From: Comamonadaceae bacterium
Lineage (GTDB): Bacteria; Pseudomonadota; Gammaproteobacteria; Burkholderiales; Burkholderiaceae_C
Direction of reading: 5' to 3'
DNA length: 20,182 bases
Assembly: GCA_947494405.1 (NCBI GenBank)
Contig: CANLWQ010000008.1
Location: forward strand, 1-20,182
Positions 14,555 through 20,182 of the stretch are shown piece after piece. Both the position numbers and the translations under genes were made by a program. Within the stretch, counting starts at the first letter, position 1; every line of letters begins with the position of its first letter. The notes beneath the pieces are model-generated. The model ran no database searches. It was given only the letters and a program-made list of their open reading frames with translations, and was not told the origin of the DNA.

Positions 14555-15148
14555 TTGCAAACCGCCCTGATGTCGCGTCGAAATATTTTGCAGCGTTATG
14601 GACGCCTTGCAATTTCTTTCGGTTTTATCGCGCCGGCCATAGTCACCAGCCGAAAGTCATTGGCTCAGCAGCCAACTCATCATTTGTGCGGAAAACAAAC
14701 GCCTGCCCAATTGCAAGGCCCCTTTTTCAAGCCTTTATCACCCGAGCGTATGAATTTGGTAGAGCCAAAAATGAAAGCGCCGCGCATGCGTTTGACGGGC
14801 ATGGTTGTTGATACAGCATGTAAACCTATTTCAGGCGCACTTTTGGACTTTTGGCAATGCGATGAAAAAGGTCAGTACGACACCAAAGGCTTCACCCTGC
14901 GGGGGCATCAATACGCCAATAGCAAAGGAGAGTTTTTTTTAGAAACTCTGATTCCGGGTTCATACCCAGGAAGAACGCCTCACTTGCATGTGAAAGTTCA
15001 GCGCAAGGGAGGTCAAGTTCTCACCACGCAACTCTACTTACCCAATCAAGCGGCTAATGCGCAAGATTTTCTTTTTGACCCAAGCTTGCTATTGATGCCC
15101 CAAGGGCCAGATTTCCACTGGCAATTTGTTTTGCCAAATTTGACATAA
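14555..15148 (+). CDS. Exported intradiol ring-cleavage dioxygenase-like protein
   Basis: A 197-residue protein with a Tat-like signal (SRRNILQRYGRLAISFGFIA, residues 7-26) followed by a single intradiol dioxygenase domain (PF00775). The mononuclear Fe(III) ligand pattern Tyr-Tyr-His-His is intact: Y108 in GQYDT, then Y137, H143 and H145 in GSYPGRTPHLHVKV. DFWQCDEKG (98-106) is a family signature. The dimerisation domain of catechol 1,2-dioxygenases is missing, as in extracellular members, so the substrate need not be catechol. The start is taken as TTG 14555 because GGAG (14544-14547) sits 7 nt before it; the ATG at 14570 is further away. No aromatic catabolism genes are nearby. It follows the acyltransferase by 71 bp. 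Confidence 0.85.
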   Translation: MQTALMSRRNILQRYGRLAISFGFIAPAIVTSRKSLAQQPTHHLCGKQTPAQLQGPFFKPLSPERMNLVEPKMKAPRMRLTGMVVDTACKPISGALLDFWQCDEKGQYDTKGFTLRGHQYANSKGEFFLETLIPGSYPGRTPHLHVKVQRKGGQVLTTQLYLPNQAANAQDFLFDPSLLLMPQGPDFHWQFVLPNLT

Positions 15149-15187
15149 GCTGCTTTCATTTAACTCATAGCGTTTAAGTCCGGCTTC

Positions 15188-15817
15188 ATGATGCACCAAA
15201 TACCTCTTTTTCCTCTCTCACACGGCTTGTTTCCTGATGGCATGCTGGCACTTCAAATTTTTGAGGTTCGCTATCTTGACTTGATTAAACGTTGCCATCA
15301 GCAGCAACTGCCTTTTGGTGTGGTGTGGCTGAAAAAAGGCAGCGAGGTACAAGTGCCAGGCGAGACACCCATGTTGCACGACTATGGCTGCCATGCTCAC
15401 ATCCGTGACTTTGAACAGTTACAACCCAACTTGTTTCATGTCATTTGCCAAGGGGGGCTTCGCTTTAAGTTAAACGACACACAGCCAGGGCCATTTGGTG
15501 TTTGGCAGGGCGATATCTCTGTCCTTTCACAAGACCCAGAGGTTGAATTACCTACCCATCTAGAGCACCATGCTGGTCGCTTGGGCAAAATCATTGCTAC
15601 GGCGCAAAAGCAGGGACAAATCAATCGACTACCTATATTGCAGCCCTATCTTTTAGACCAATGTGGTTGGGTGGCCAACCGTTACGCTGAAGCCCTGGAT
15701 ATCAGCGCCGATTTAAAAGTCCAGCTTTTGTCCGAACTGGACCCCTTAAAACGATTGCAAGACATTGATTCAATTATGGGATCGAGCGGGGACGCTGGTA
15801 TGTCCCCTAGCGCCTAA
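15188..15817 (+). CDS. LON substrate-binding-domain (LON N-like) protein
   Basis: A 209-residue cytoplasmic protein made only of the LON N-terminal substrate-binding fold (PF02190). It opens with IPLFPLSHGLFPDGMLALQIFEVRYLDLI, the usual PLFPL...LPL.IFE.RY signature (~5-33), and continues with FGVVWLKKGSEV, HDYGCHAHI and FHVICQGGLRFKL, then a helical C-terminal half with ILQPYLLDQCGWVANRYAEALDI. No ATPase or protease domain is present. Stand-alone members are common in proteobacteria and their role is not well defined; protein-quality-control or substrate-delivery roles have been suggested. ATG 15188 or 15191 could be the start. It is convergent with phoX, with 5 bp between the stop codons. 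Confidence 0.88.
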   Translation: MMHQIPLFPLSHGLFPDGMLALQIFEVRYLDLIKRCHQQQLPFGVVWLKKGSEVQVPGETPMLHDYGCHAHIRDFEQLQPNLFHVICQGGLRFKLNDTQPGPFGVWQGDISVLSQDPEVELPTHLEHHAGRLGKIIATAQKQGQINRLPILQPYLLDQCGWVANRYAEALDISADLKVQLLSELDPLKRLQDIDSIMGSSGDAGMSPSA

Positions 15818-15822
15818 ATAGC

Positions 15823-17724
15823 TTACAAACCTATCACGCCACCATCGATTTTTCTAATGGCAACCGTTGCTGAACGCGGACGGTTCTCATCGATATGGTC
15901 TGGCCAACTGGAATACTGGTCGGGGTGTTTAGGATCCCCTCTGTCGCTTGGAGATTCGCCAGGGTGTTGGACATTGATGAATAAGGTGGTGCCATCGGGG
16001 GAGAACGACAGTCCGGTGATTTCACACATATTCGGGCCGGTAAGAAAGCGCTTGACTTCACCGGTGCTGGTGTCGCAAACCAACATCTGGTTGTTACCTA
16101 TGCGCTTGAATTCCCCTTGATTCAATTGGCTGGAATGCACATCGGTTTGTATCCACAGCAAACCACCCGGCCCTATGGACAAGCCATCTGGGCAACCAAA
16201 AAAATCGCCTTTGACATTGCCTTTGGCCTGTTCGCGTTCATTGGCTGGGTCGCCTGCCAGTAGCAAATGGTTCCAAACAAATGTGTCACCTGCAAACATG
16301 TGGGTATCACGCCAGCGAATGATTTGACCCATGGTGTTGTTGGCCCGAGGGTTGGCTGCATCTACGCCGGGATGATTGGTTTGTCCACGGTTGCTGTTGT
16401 TGGTGAGCGTGCAATACACCCAGCCACTTTCACGGTCGATGGTGAGCCATTCGGGACGGTCCATTTTGGTCGCTCCCAGCAAGTCGCTGGCCTGTCGGGC
16501 TTTGATCAAAACCTCACCTTGGTCGGCAAAACCGTTGGCCACGGTGAGCGGCCCACTTCCGTGCACCAGAGGCAACCATCGCCCATTGCCATCGGCATCA
16601 AACCGAGCCACATACAAGATACCGTGGTCTAGCAATTCACGGTTAGCTGCAAAACCGCCCGTAGCGATCTTGTCGCGGCTAATGAATTTGTATACATATT
16701 CAAACCGAGCGTCTTCGCCTGAATAAACCACGGCGCGTCCATCGCCCGATTGCGTTACCCACGCGCCTTCATGTGCACCCCTGCCAATAGCTGTGCGTTT
16801 GATGGGTGTGCTGTTGGGATCCATAGGATCGACTTCGACAATCCAACCGAAACGGTTGGGTTCATTCGGATGGCGGGTGGCATCAAAACGCTCGTCATGC
16901 TTGTCCCATTGGTAAAAACTTTTGGCGCGTAAGCCCCACCGCTGATGATGGGGTGAAGGTTTGTCACCAGCGGAAAAGTAAAACGACCAGTTTTCTTCCC
17001 CAGACAAATAGGTGCCCCAAGGTGTCATGCTGCTAGCGCAATTGTTCAACGTGCCTTTGATGCGTTTGCCCGATGGGTCGGCTGCGGTTTGCATCAAGGC
17101 GTGGCCAGCTGCTGGGCCACCCACAGAAAATTCGGTGTCCATGGTGAAGCGCCGCGCATAAGGCGAGGGCCGCACCATTTGCCAACCTTTGTCAGTGAGT
17201 CTGGCTTCATAGGCAGACAGACCATGGGCGTTCTGCGATTTTTTAACCTTTTCTGCGGTCCAAGGCAACAACCCATCGGAGTGCAATAAACCGTCATCGG
17301 TGTATTCATGGTTGGTCATGATGACCCCATGGGTTGAACTGCCATTGAGAGGAAAAAATACCAAACCATCATGGTGCATACCCATTTGGGCGGCTTGTTC
17401 TTCAGCAGTGTTGGAAGCGTCAGCACGGTACGCCGGCATATTTCCAGGAATACCCACAGGCTCCCCCCAAGCAGCCAATACATTGAAGCGATAACCGGGC
17501 GGTACTTGCACAAAGTCTTCTAGGCTGGGCGGTAATGCTTGAAAATTCAAGCGAGTGGTTGATGTTGATTTGCCGCTTTGCGCATTGGCCCAACCTGTTG
17601 GCGCCAACAATGACAGACCCGCTAGCCACTGCAAACTGATGCGCTTGGCAGGATCTGACACCTGATGGATGTTGGAATTGACCGAACGGTTGCTGTCTTC
17701 CATGCTGTCGAAATCTTTAGCCAT
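15823..17724 (-). CDS. phoX: PhoX-family (DUF839) phosphatase
   Basis: A 633-residue exported protein of the PhoX family, calcium/iron-dependent alkaline phosphatases that release phosphate from organic esters in the periplasm. Recognisable segments are DFVQVPPGYRFNVLAAWGEPV (~70-90), GVIMTNHEYTD, NNCASSMTPWGTYLSGEENW, GRGAHEGAWV, VVYSGEDARFEYVYKF and the C-terminal GPNMCEITGLSFSPDGTTLF. The leader has a hydrophobic stretch (ISLQWLAGLSLLAPTGWANA, ~29-48) preceded by K27-R28 instead of the twin arginine normal for PhoX. ATG 17724 is supported by GGGAG about 10 nt upstream. No convincing PHO box is visible before it. The gene stands alone between convergent and divergent neighbours. Family membership is firm; activity is inferred. 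Confidence 0.9.
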   Translation of the reverse strand: MAKDFDSMEDSNRSVNSNIHQVSDPAKRISLQWLAGLSLLAPTGWANAQSGKSTSTTRLNFQALPPSLEDFVQVPPGYRFNVLAAWGEPVGIPGNMPAYRADASNTAEEQAAQMGMHHDGLVFFPLNGSSTHGVIMTNHEYTDDGLLHSDGLLPWTAEKVKKSQNAHGLSAYEARLTDKGWQMVRPSPYARRFTMDTEFSVGGPAAGHALMQTAADPSGKRIKGTLNNCASSMTPWGTYLSGEENWSFYFSAGDKPSPHHQRWGLRAKSFYQWDKHDERFDATRHPNEPNRFGWIVEVDPMDPNSTPIKRTAIGRGAHEGAWVTQSGDGRAVVYSGEDARFEYVYKFISRDKIATGGFAANRELLDHGILYVARFDADGNGRWLPLVHGSGPLTVANGFADQGEVLIKARQASDLLGATKMDRPEWLTIDRESGWVYCTLTNNSNRGQTNHPGVDAANPRANNTMGQIIRWRDTHMFAGDTFVWNHLLLAGDPANEREQAKGNVKGDFFGCPDGLSIGPGGLLWIQTDVHSSQLNQGEFKRIGNNQMLVCDTSTGEVKRFLTGPNMCEITGLSFSPDGTTLFINVQHPGESPSDRGDPKHPDQYSSWPDHIDENRPRSATVAIRKIDGGVIGL

Positions 17725-17796
17725 GCCGTGCTTGCTCCCCGAGAACTGACTTGTCTGATAAATCTTGCGCCTGACACATCACTATAAACAGCAGTG

Positions 17797-17811
17797 TTGA
17801 GCATTGCTCAA
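17797..17811. promoter_or_regulatory. TTGAGC-ATT-GCTCAA palindrome between phoX and the SDR region
   Basis: TTGAGC and GCTCAA form an exact 6-bp inverted repeat around ATT, 72 bp upstream of the phoX ATG and 15 bp before the small ORF on the other strand. It is a possible operator serving one or both directions; it does not resemble a PHO box. Confidence 0.3.
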
Positions 17812-17826
17812 TTATGGCCAAAGACC

Positions 17827-17970
17827 ATGACAGTTCTTGTTGGTTTTATTCGCGCTGCTTTGCGTGATCAGGTTTGGGGTATGCAATCTGGTTTCACAGC
17901 CTGCGCCCTAATGTTACTTTTAACCTATAGTGCTTTACTTTTTCTTTTGGCTTATATAAACAATGACTGA
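17827..17970 (+). CDS. Possible 47-residue single-helix membrane protein
   Basis: An ATG at 17827 opens 47 codons ending in TGA at 17968-17970. The N-terminal half is amphipathic and basic (MTVLVGFIRAALRDQVWGM). The C-terminal half is a clear transmembrane segment (about residues 23-43, ACALMLLLTYSALLFLLAY) with a short INND tail. The frame overlaps the start of the SDR gene by 8 nt, an arrangement typical of coupled genes, and the SDR gene has no ribosome-binding site of its own. Against it, the ribosome-binding site of the small ORF is weak (CCAAAGACC). I do not recognise it; it may be a small membrane protein or a chance frame in a T-rich promoter region. Confidence 0.35.
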   Translation: MTVLVGFIRAALRDQVWGMQSGFTACALMLLLTYSALLFLLAYINND

Positions 17971-18676
17971 TGGTTGTCCACTTTTTGCGAAAGAACAATT
18001 CAAGGCTTTGGTCATTGGCTCTCATGGTGCTCTAGGCAGCGCATTTGTAGACGCGTTCCGTTCAGACCCCCATTGCACCTTTGTTGAGACTGTCTCTCGC
18101 CACTCCGGCAGTGGTTTTGATTTACTCAATGCGCAATCTATTTGTGACCAAGCCATACTGTCAAGTTCTCTGGGGCCATTTGAAATCATTGTTGACGCCA
18201 CAGGTGCACTTGAAATAGATGGCGTTGGCCCTGAGAAGTCACTCAACAGCTTGGAACCAGAGCAATTAAGCAAGGCCTTTTGGGTCAACGCCATCGGACC
18301 GGCCTTGGTGCTTCGCCACTTTGCGCCACTGCTTGCCAAAAGCGGATCAGTCTATGCCAAGCTTTCTGCGCGTGTGGGAAGTATTTCTGACAATAAAAAA
18401 GGTGGATGGTATGGCTACCGTGCTTCGAAAGCCGCTTTAAATATGATGCTACAAACTGCCGCCATAGAGCTTCAACGCAAAAATACAAATTTACGTGTGG
18501 TGGCTCTTCAGCCTGGAACGGTAAGGTCTCAACTTTCACAGCCTTTTGTAGGTTCTCAAACCCATCTGCTGGAACCACAAGATTCTGTTCTTGGGATGTT
18601 GACCGCTTTAAAAAACCTGCCTGTCAAGCCGGGTGCGCAATTTATTGACTATCAAGGCAATGAAATACCTTGGTAA
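17963..18676 (+). CDS. Short-chain dehydrogenase/reductase (C-factor-like)
   Basis: A 237-residue cytoplasmic NAD(P)-dependent oxidoreductase of the short-chain family. The Rossmann start ALVIGSHGALGSAF (15-28) has the glycine pattern GxxGxxG. Strand 4 reads IIVDATGAL (75-83), where the usual NNAG is replaced. The catalytic region has Ser in KLSARVGSIS (133-142) and the Y152-xxx-K156 pair in YGYRASKAALNMM; QPGTVRS (183-189) follows the cofactor. It resembles the CsgA/C-factor group that carries SDR enzymes of unknown substrate. ATG 17963 lacks a ribosome-binding site and overlaps the preceding 47-codon frame, so coupling is possible. A 41-codon frame begins directly after its stop (TAAATG) but has no independent support. 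Confidence 0.9.
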   Translation: MTDGCPLFAKEQFKALVIGSHGALGSAFVDAFRSDPHCTFVETVSRHSGSGFDLLNAQSICDQAILSSSLGPFEIIVDATGALEIDGVGPEKSLNSLEPEQLSKAFWVNAIGPALVLRHFAPLLAKSGSVYAKLSARVGSISDNKKGGWYGYRASKAALNMMLQTAAIELQRKNTNLRVVALQPGTVRSQLSQPFVGSQTHLLEPQDSVLGMLTALKNLPVKPGAQFIDYQGNEIPW

Positions 18677-18753
18677 ATGTTGCTTATCGTGGCGATCAAA
18701 ATGAATGCCGAGATGTTTAAGCAGCCACCAGAGGAAATTTCTAAAGGAAAAAA

Positions 18754-18843
18754 ATGCAAGCTCGGTGTACTCACTTTCACAGCCAACATCAACTGTGTTT
18801 AAACTTATTCTTCTATAAACCATTCATAAGCGACGTATTGTGA
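18754..18843 (+). CDS. Possible 29-residue Cys/His-rich leader peptide before sodC
   Basis: An ATG at 18754 with an excellent ribosome-binding site (AAAGGA, 18743-18748, 5-nt spacing) opens 29 codons. They end in TGA 18841-18843, which overlaps the sodC GTG start (18840-18842) in the sequence GTGA. The first half is rich in metal-ligand residues: C5, H7, H9, H12 and C15 within RCTHFHSQHQLC. sodC itself has no good ribosome-binding site, so termination-reinitiation from this frame would explain its translation. The residues suggest copper or zinc responsiveness, but that is inference. The frame could be accidental; no homologue is known to me. Confidence 0.4.
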   Translation: MQARCTHFHSQHQLCLNLFFYKPFISDVL

Positions 18844-19352
18844 AAAAATTTCTTTTTTTGGCTGCAGTTCTCGTCATATCTGCTTGTGCCACACAGACCC
18901 ATAGGCCTTCCGCAATCGCGCAGCTTAGCCCCACCAAGGGCAACACCACATCTGGAAGCGTGCAGTTCACGCAAGCTGGGGATAAAGTACTTGTCAAAGT
19001 AGACATCAAAGGGCTTAAGCCAAATGCTCAACATGGCTTTCATGTGCATGAAAAAGGTGACTGCTCTAGCGGTGATGGTATGAGCACAGGAGGTCACTTC
19101 AACCCATCCGGTACCTCACATGGCGCACATGGGCAAGGCGTTCACCACGCTGGAGATTTACCCTCACTGAAAGCTGATGCTAATGGTGCTGCAAAAGTGA
19201 CATTTGAGTCATCCACCATCTCCATCGTTGAAGGGATATCAAATGTCATTGGCAAGGGCTTGATCGTTCACCGAGACCCAGACGATTACAAAACCCAACC
19301 CACTGGAAACGCTGGGCCAAGACTTGCATGTGCAGTGATCAATAAAAGTTAA
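18840..19352 (+). CDS. sodC: Cu,Zn superoxide dismutase, predicted lipoprotein (SodC)
   Basis: SodC converts superoxide to hydrogen peroxide and O2 outside the cytoplasm. The 170-residue protein starts at a GTG and has a lipoprotein signal MKKFLFLAAVLVISAC with the lipid-accepting Cys16 after ISA, so it should be anchored to a membrane facing the periplasm. Metal ligands are visible: H68 and H70 in HGFHVHEKGDC, bridging H86 in GGHFNPSG, the Zn region HGAHGQGVHHAGDLP (94-108, D106) and H144 in LIVHRDPDDY. The disulfide partners are C75 and C164, with R161 in GPRLAC. All key residues are present, so it should be active. Its stop shares the sequence TTAA with the convergent gene. Translation probably depends on the overlapping upstream frame. 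Confidence 0.95.
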   Translation: MKKFLFLAAVLVISACATQTHRPSAIAQLSPTKGNTTSGSVQFTQAGDKVLVKVDIKGLKPNAQHGFHVHEKGDCSSGDGMSTGGHFNPSGTSHGAHGQGVHHAGDLPSLKADANGAAKVTFESSTISIVEGISNVIGKGLIVHRDPDDYKTQPTGNAGPRLACAVINKS

Positions 19353-19666
19353 CTGACAATTAACTGCCCAGCCAAAACACCGCAAACACAAAGTGTCAAC
19401 AAAGTTACTGCGCTAAGCCATTTCAGACGCAACTGCAAGCGTTGAACAGCTGTCATCAGGGCGAGGTTTTGTTCGGCCAACTGGGTCAGCGTATGCGCCA
19501 TTTCCTGTTGTACCTTGGACAGTTGCTCCAACTCAGTTGGCGCTTGGACTTCATCGTTGCGACGTTTATCGATAAAGCCACGGGCCTTCTCCATTACACC
19601 TGGCGCATGTTCAAGTACCTTATCCCAAGGAACAATTTTGAGAGCGGTTAACCAAGAAATTGCCAT
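19349..19666 (-). CDS. Small C-tail-anchored coiled-coil protein of unknown function
   Basis: A 105-residue protein starting MAISWLTALKIVPWDKVLEH, an N-terminus I associate with conserved hypothetical proteins of Burkholderiales. A predicted coiled coil spans about residues 42-80 (ELEQLSKVQQEMAHTLTQLA and following heptads) and a single transmembrane helix about 83-104 (WLSAVTLLTLCVCGVLAGQL), leaving almost no tail. ATG 19666 is well supported by AGGAG 7 nt upstream. It lies 52 bp downstream of the AhpD-like gene on the same strand, and its stop codon overlaps that of convergent sodC (shared TTAA). Function is unknown; it could organise something at the inner face of the membrane. Confidence 0.75.
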   Translation of the reverse strand: MAISWLTALKIVPWDKVLEHAPGVMEKARGFIDKRRNDEVQAPTELEQLSKVQQEMAHTLTQLAEQNLALMTAVQRLQLRLKWLSAVTLLTLCVCGVLAGQLIVS

Positions 19667-19691
19667 TTTTGCTCCTGATGGTTATAAAAGG

Positions 19692-19711
19692 GTGAGGTGG
19701 CTTTCTCTCAC
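19692..19711 (-). terminator. Weak hairpin plus T-run after the AhpD-like gene
   Basis: On the minus strand GTGAG (19711-19707) pairs with CTCAC (19696-19692) around a 10-nt loop and is followed by CCTTTTATA. A 5-bp stem is marginal for termination, so partial read-through into the small coiled-coil gene is likely. Confidence 0.25.
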
Positions 19712-19718
19712 TTGGTAT

Positions 19719-20120
19719 TCAGTCTTTATTGAAAACAGCATCCACAGGCAGTTGCATTGCTGAAGCCAGTTGATTGGTTTTCCCTGCCAAAGCAATCACA
19801 CGCAGTAAATCGGCGTATTGCGCATCTGACATCCCTTTGCTTCTTGCAGCTGCCGTATGAGAATGAACACAATAGCTGCAAGCGTTGGCGACAGAAACCG
19901 CGATATAGATCATTTCTTTGGTGAGAGGATCAAGTGAGGAGGGCGAAGCCATGACAGCTTTAACCTCGCGCCAAGTACTTTCTAGTAAATCAGGGTCAAA
20001 CGCCAAATAGTGCCACATGTTGTTGATGAAATCACTTTGACGGGTTTGCCTGATGTCATCAAAAACAGCTTTGACTTTGGGGTTACTTTCAATATTTGCG
20101 GGTAAGGAAAGGGTGCTCAT
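19719..20120 (-). CDS. AhpD-like carboxymuconolactone decarboxylase-family protein
   Basis: A 133-residue helical protein of the carboxymuconolactone decarboxylase/AhpD superfamily. The peroxidase-type motif C81-S-Y-C84-x3-H88 (ANACSYCVHSHTAAA) is intact, so thiol-dependent hydroperoxide reduction is the likely chemistry rather than decarboxylation. The segment LTKEMIYIAVSVANACSYC is typical of the group, and a GMSDAQYADLLRVIAL helix follows. ATG 20120 is chosen because GGGAG (20128-20132) lies 7 nt upstream; a start at 20162 would add 14 unsupported residues. A TGACA-TT-TGTCA palindrome lies further upstream. Its partner reductant is unknown; the family often works beside peroxiredoxins, and this window carries ahpCF far upstream. 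Confidence 0.88.
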   Translation of the reverse strand: MSTLSLPANIESNPKVKAVFDDIRQTRQSDFINNMWHYLAFDPDLLESTWREVKAVMASPSSLDPLTKEMIYIAVSVANACSYCVHSHTAAARSKGMSDAQYADLLRVIALAGKTNQLASAMQLPVDAVFNKD

Positions 20121-20149
20121 ATGAATTACTCCCAAAAAATTGAATTGAC

Positions 20150-20161
20150 TGACATTTGTCA
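20150..20161. promoter_or_regulatory. TGACA-TT-TGTCA palindrome upstream of the AhpD-like gene
   Basis: Exact 5-bp inverted repeat with a 2-bp centre, 29 bp before the start codon. It is a plausible operator. The neighbouring AGTCAAT (minus strand) also occurs in the ahpC palindrome, but seven shared bases are too few to claim a common regulator. Confidence 0.3.
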
Positions 20162-20182
20162 TCTTATTTAGCCAACTGCCAA

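Noticed and set aside
14371..14811. 146-codon plus-strand frame across the acyltransferase end and the intradiol gene
   Set aside because: It overlaps two well-supported genes in another frame, has no recognisable domain and no ribosome-binding site.
17725..17826. PHO box upstream of phoX
   Set aside because: CTGACACATC and CTGCTGTTTATAG were examined, but no pair of CTGTCAT-like repeats with the right spacing is present.
18677..18802. 41-codon frame starting directly after the SDR stop (TAAATG)
   Set aside because: No recognisable features and no ribosome-binding site; the competing 29-codon frame has a far better ribosome-binding site and a sodC overlap.
1..20182. Mobile elements, CRISPR arrays, tRNA or rRNA genes
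   Set aside because: No transposase or integrase, no regularly spaced direct repeats and no tRNA-like cloverleaf or rRNA sequence was recognised on either strand.

Overview
The window looks like a chromosomal segment from a betaproteobacterium, most likely Burkholderiales and plausibly a Comamonadaceae-type freshwater organism with fairly low GC for that group. This rests on the proteobacterial, beta-like character of the AhpC, AhpF, MreB, PhoX (DFDSMEDSNRS-type N-terminus) and EgtB sequences. It is an inference, not a taxonomic test. I see no rRNA, tRNA, CRISPR array, insertion sequence or phage gene. Coding density is high and no gene-free stretch exceeds 300 bp.

Layout. 1-147: start of a glycosyltransferase running off the left edge (-). 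213-272: a possible 19-residue ORF (+). 341-1108: a PF10014-type 2OG-Fe dioxygenase (-), divergent from ahpC-ahpF (1279-3421, +), with a strong palindrome between them. 3450-6388: a tight minus-strand operon of a RodZ-like helix-turn-helix protein, an MreB paralogue and a seven-helix membrane histidine kinase. Divergent from it, 6542-7174 (+) encodes a FixJ/NarL-type response regulator, followed by the ergothioneine genes egtD-egtB (7236-9405). 9462-11039 (-): an exported catalase-related peroxidase and a DUF427 protein. 11209-15817 (+): a GltS-type transporter, an OafA-like acyltransferase with an SGNH domain, an exported intradiol-dioxygenase-fold protein and a LON-substrate-binding-domain protein. 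15823-17724 (-): PhoX phosphatase. 17827-19352 (+): a possible small membrane protein, an SDR oxidoreductase, a possible Cys/His-rich leader peptide and lipoprotein SodC. 19349-20120 (-): an AhpD-like CxxC protein, then a small tail-anchored coiled-coil protein.

How the genes fit together. Peroxide and oxidant defence is the recurring theme: AhpC/AhpF reduce hydroperoxides, EgtD/EgtB make ergothioneine, SodC removes periplasmic superoxide, and the catalase-like and AhpD-like proteins probably belong to the same response. These genes lie in several separate transcription units with different upstream palindromes, so one shared regulator is not evident.

The most unusual element is 3450-7174. 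An actin-like MreB paralogue, without mreC, mreD, mrdA or rodA in the window, sits with a stand-alone RodZ-type HTH protein and a membrane histidine kinase, facing a response regulator across a palindrome-rich intergenic region. I know of no described system with this composition. It may link cytoskeletal or envelope state to transcription.
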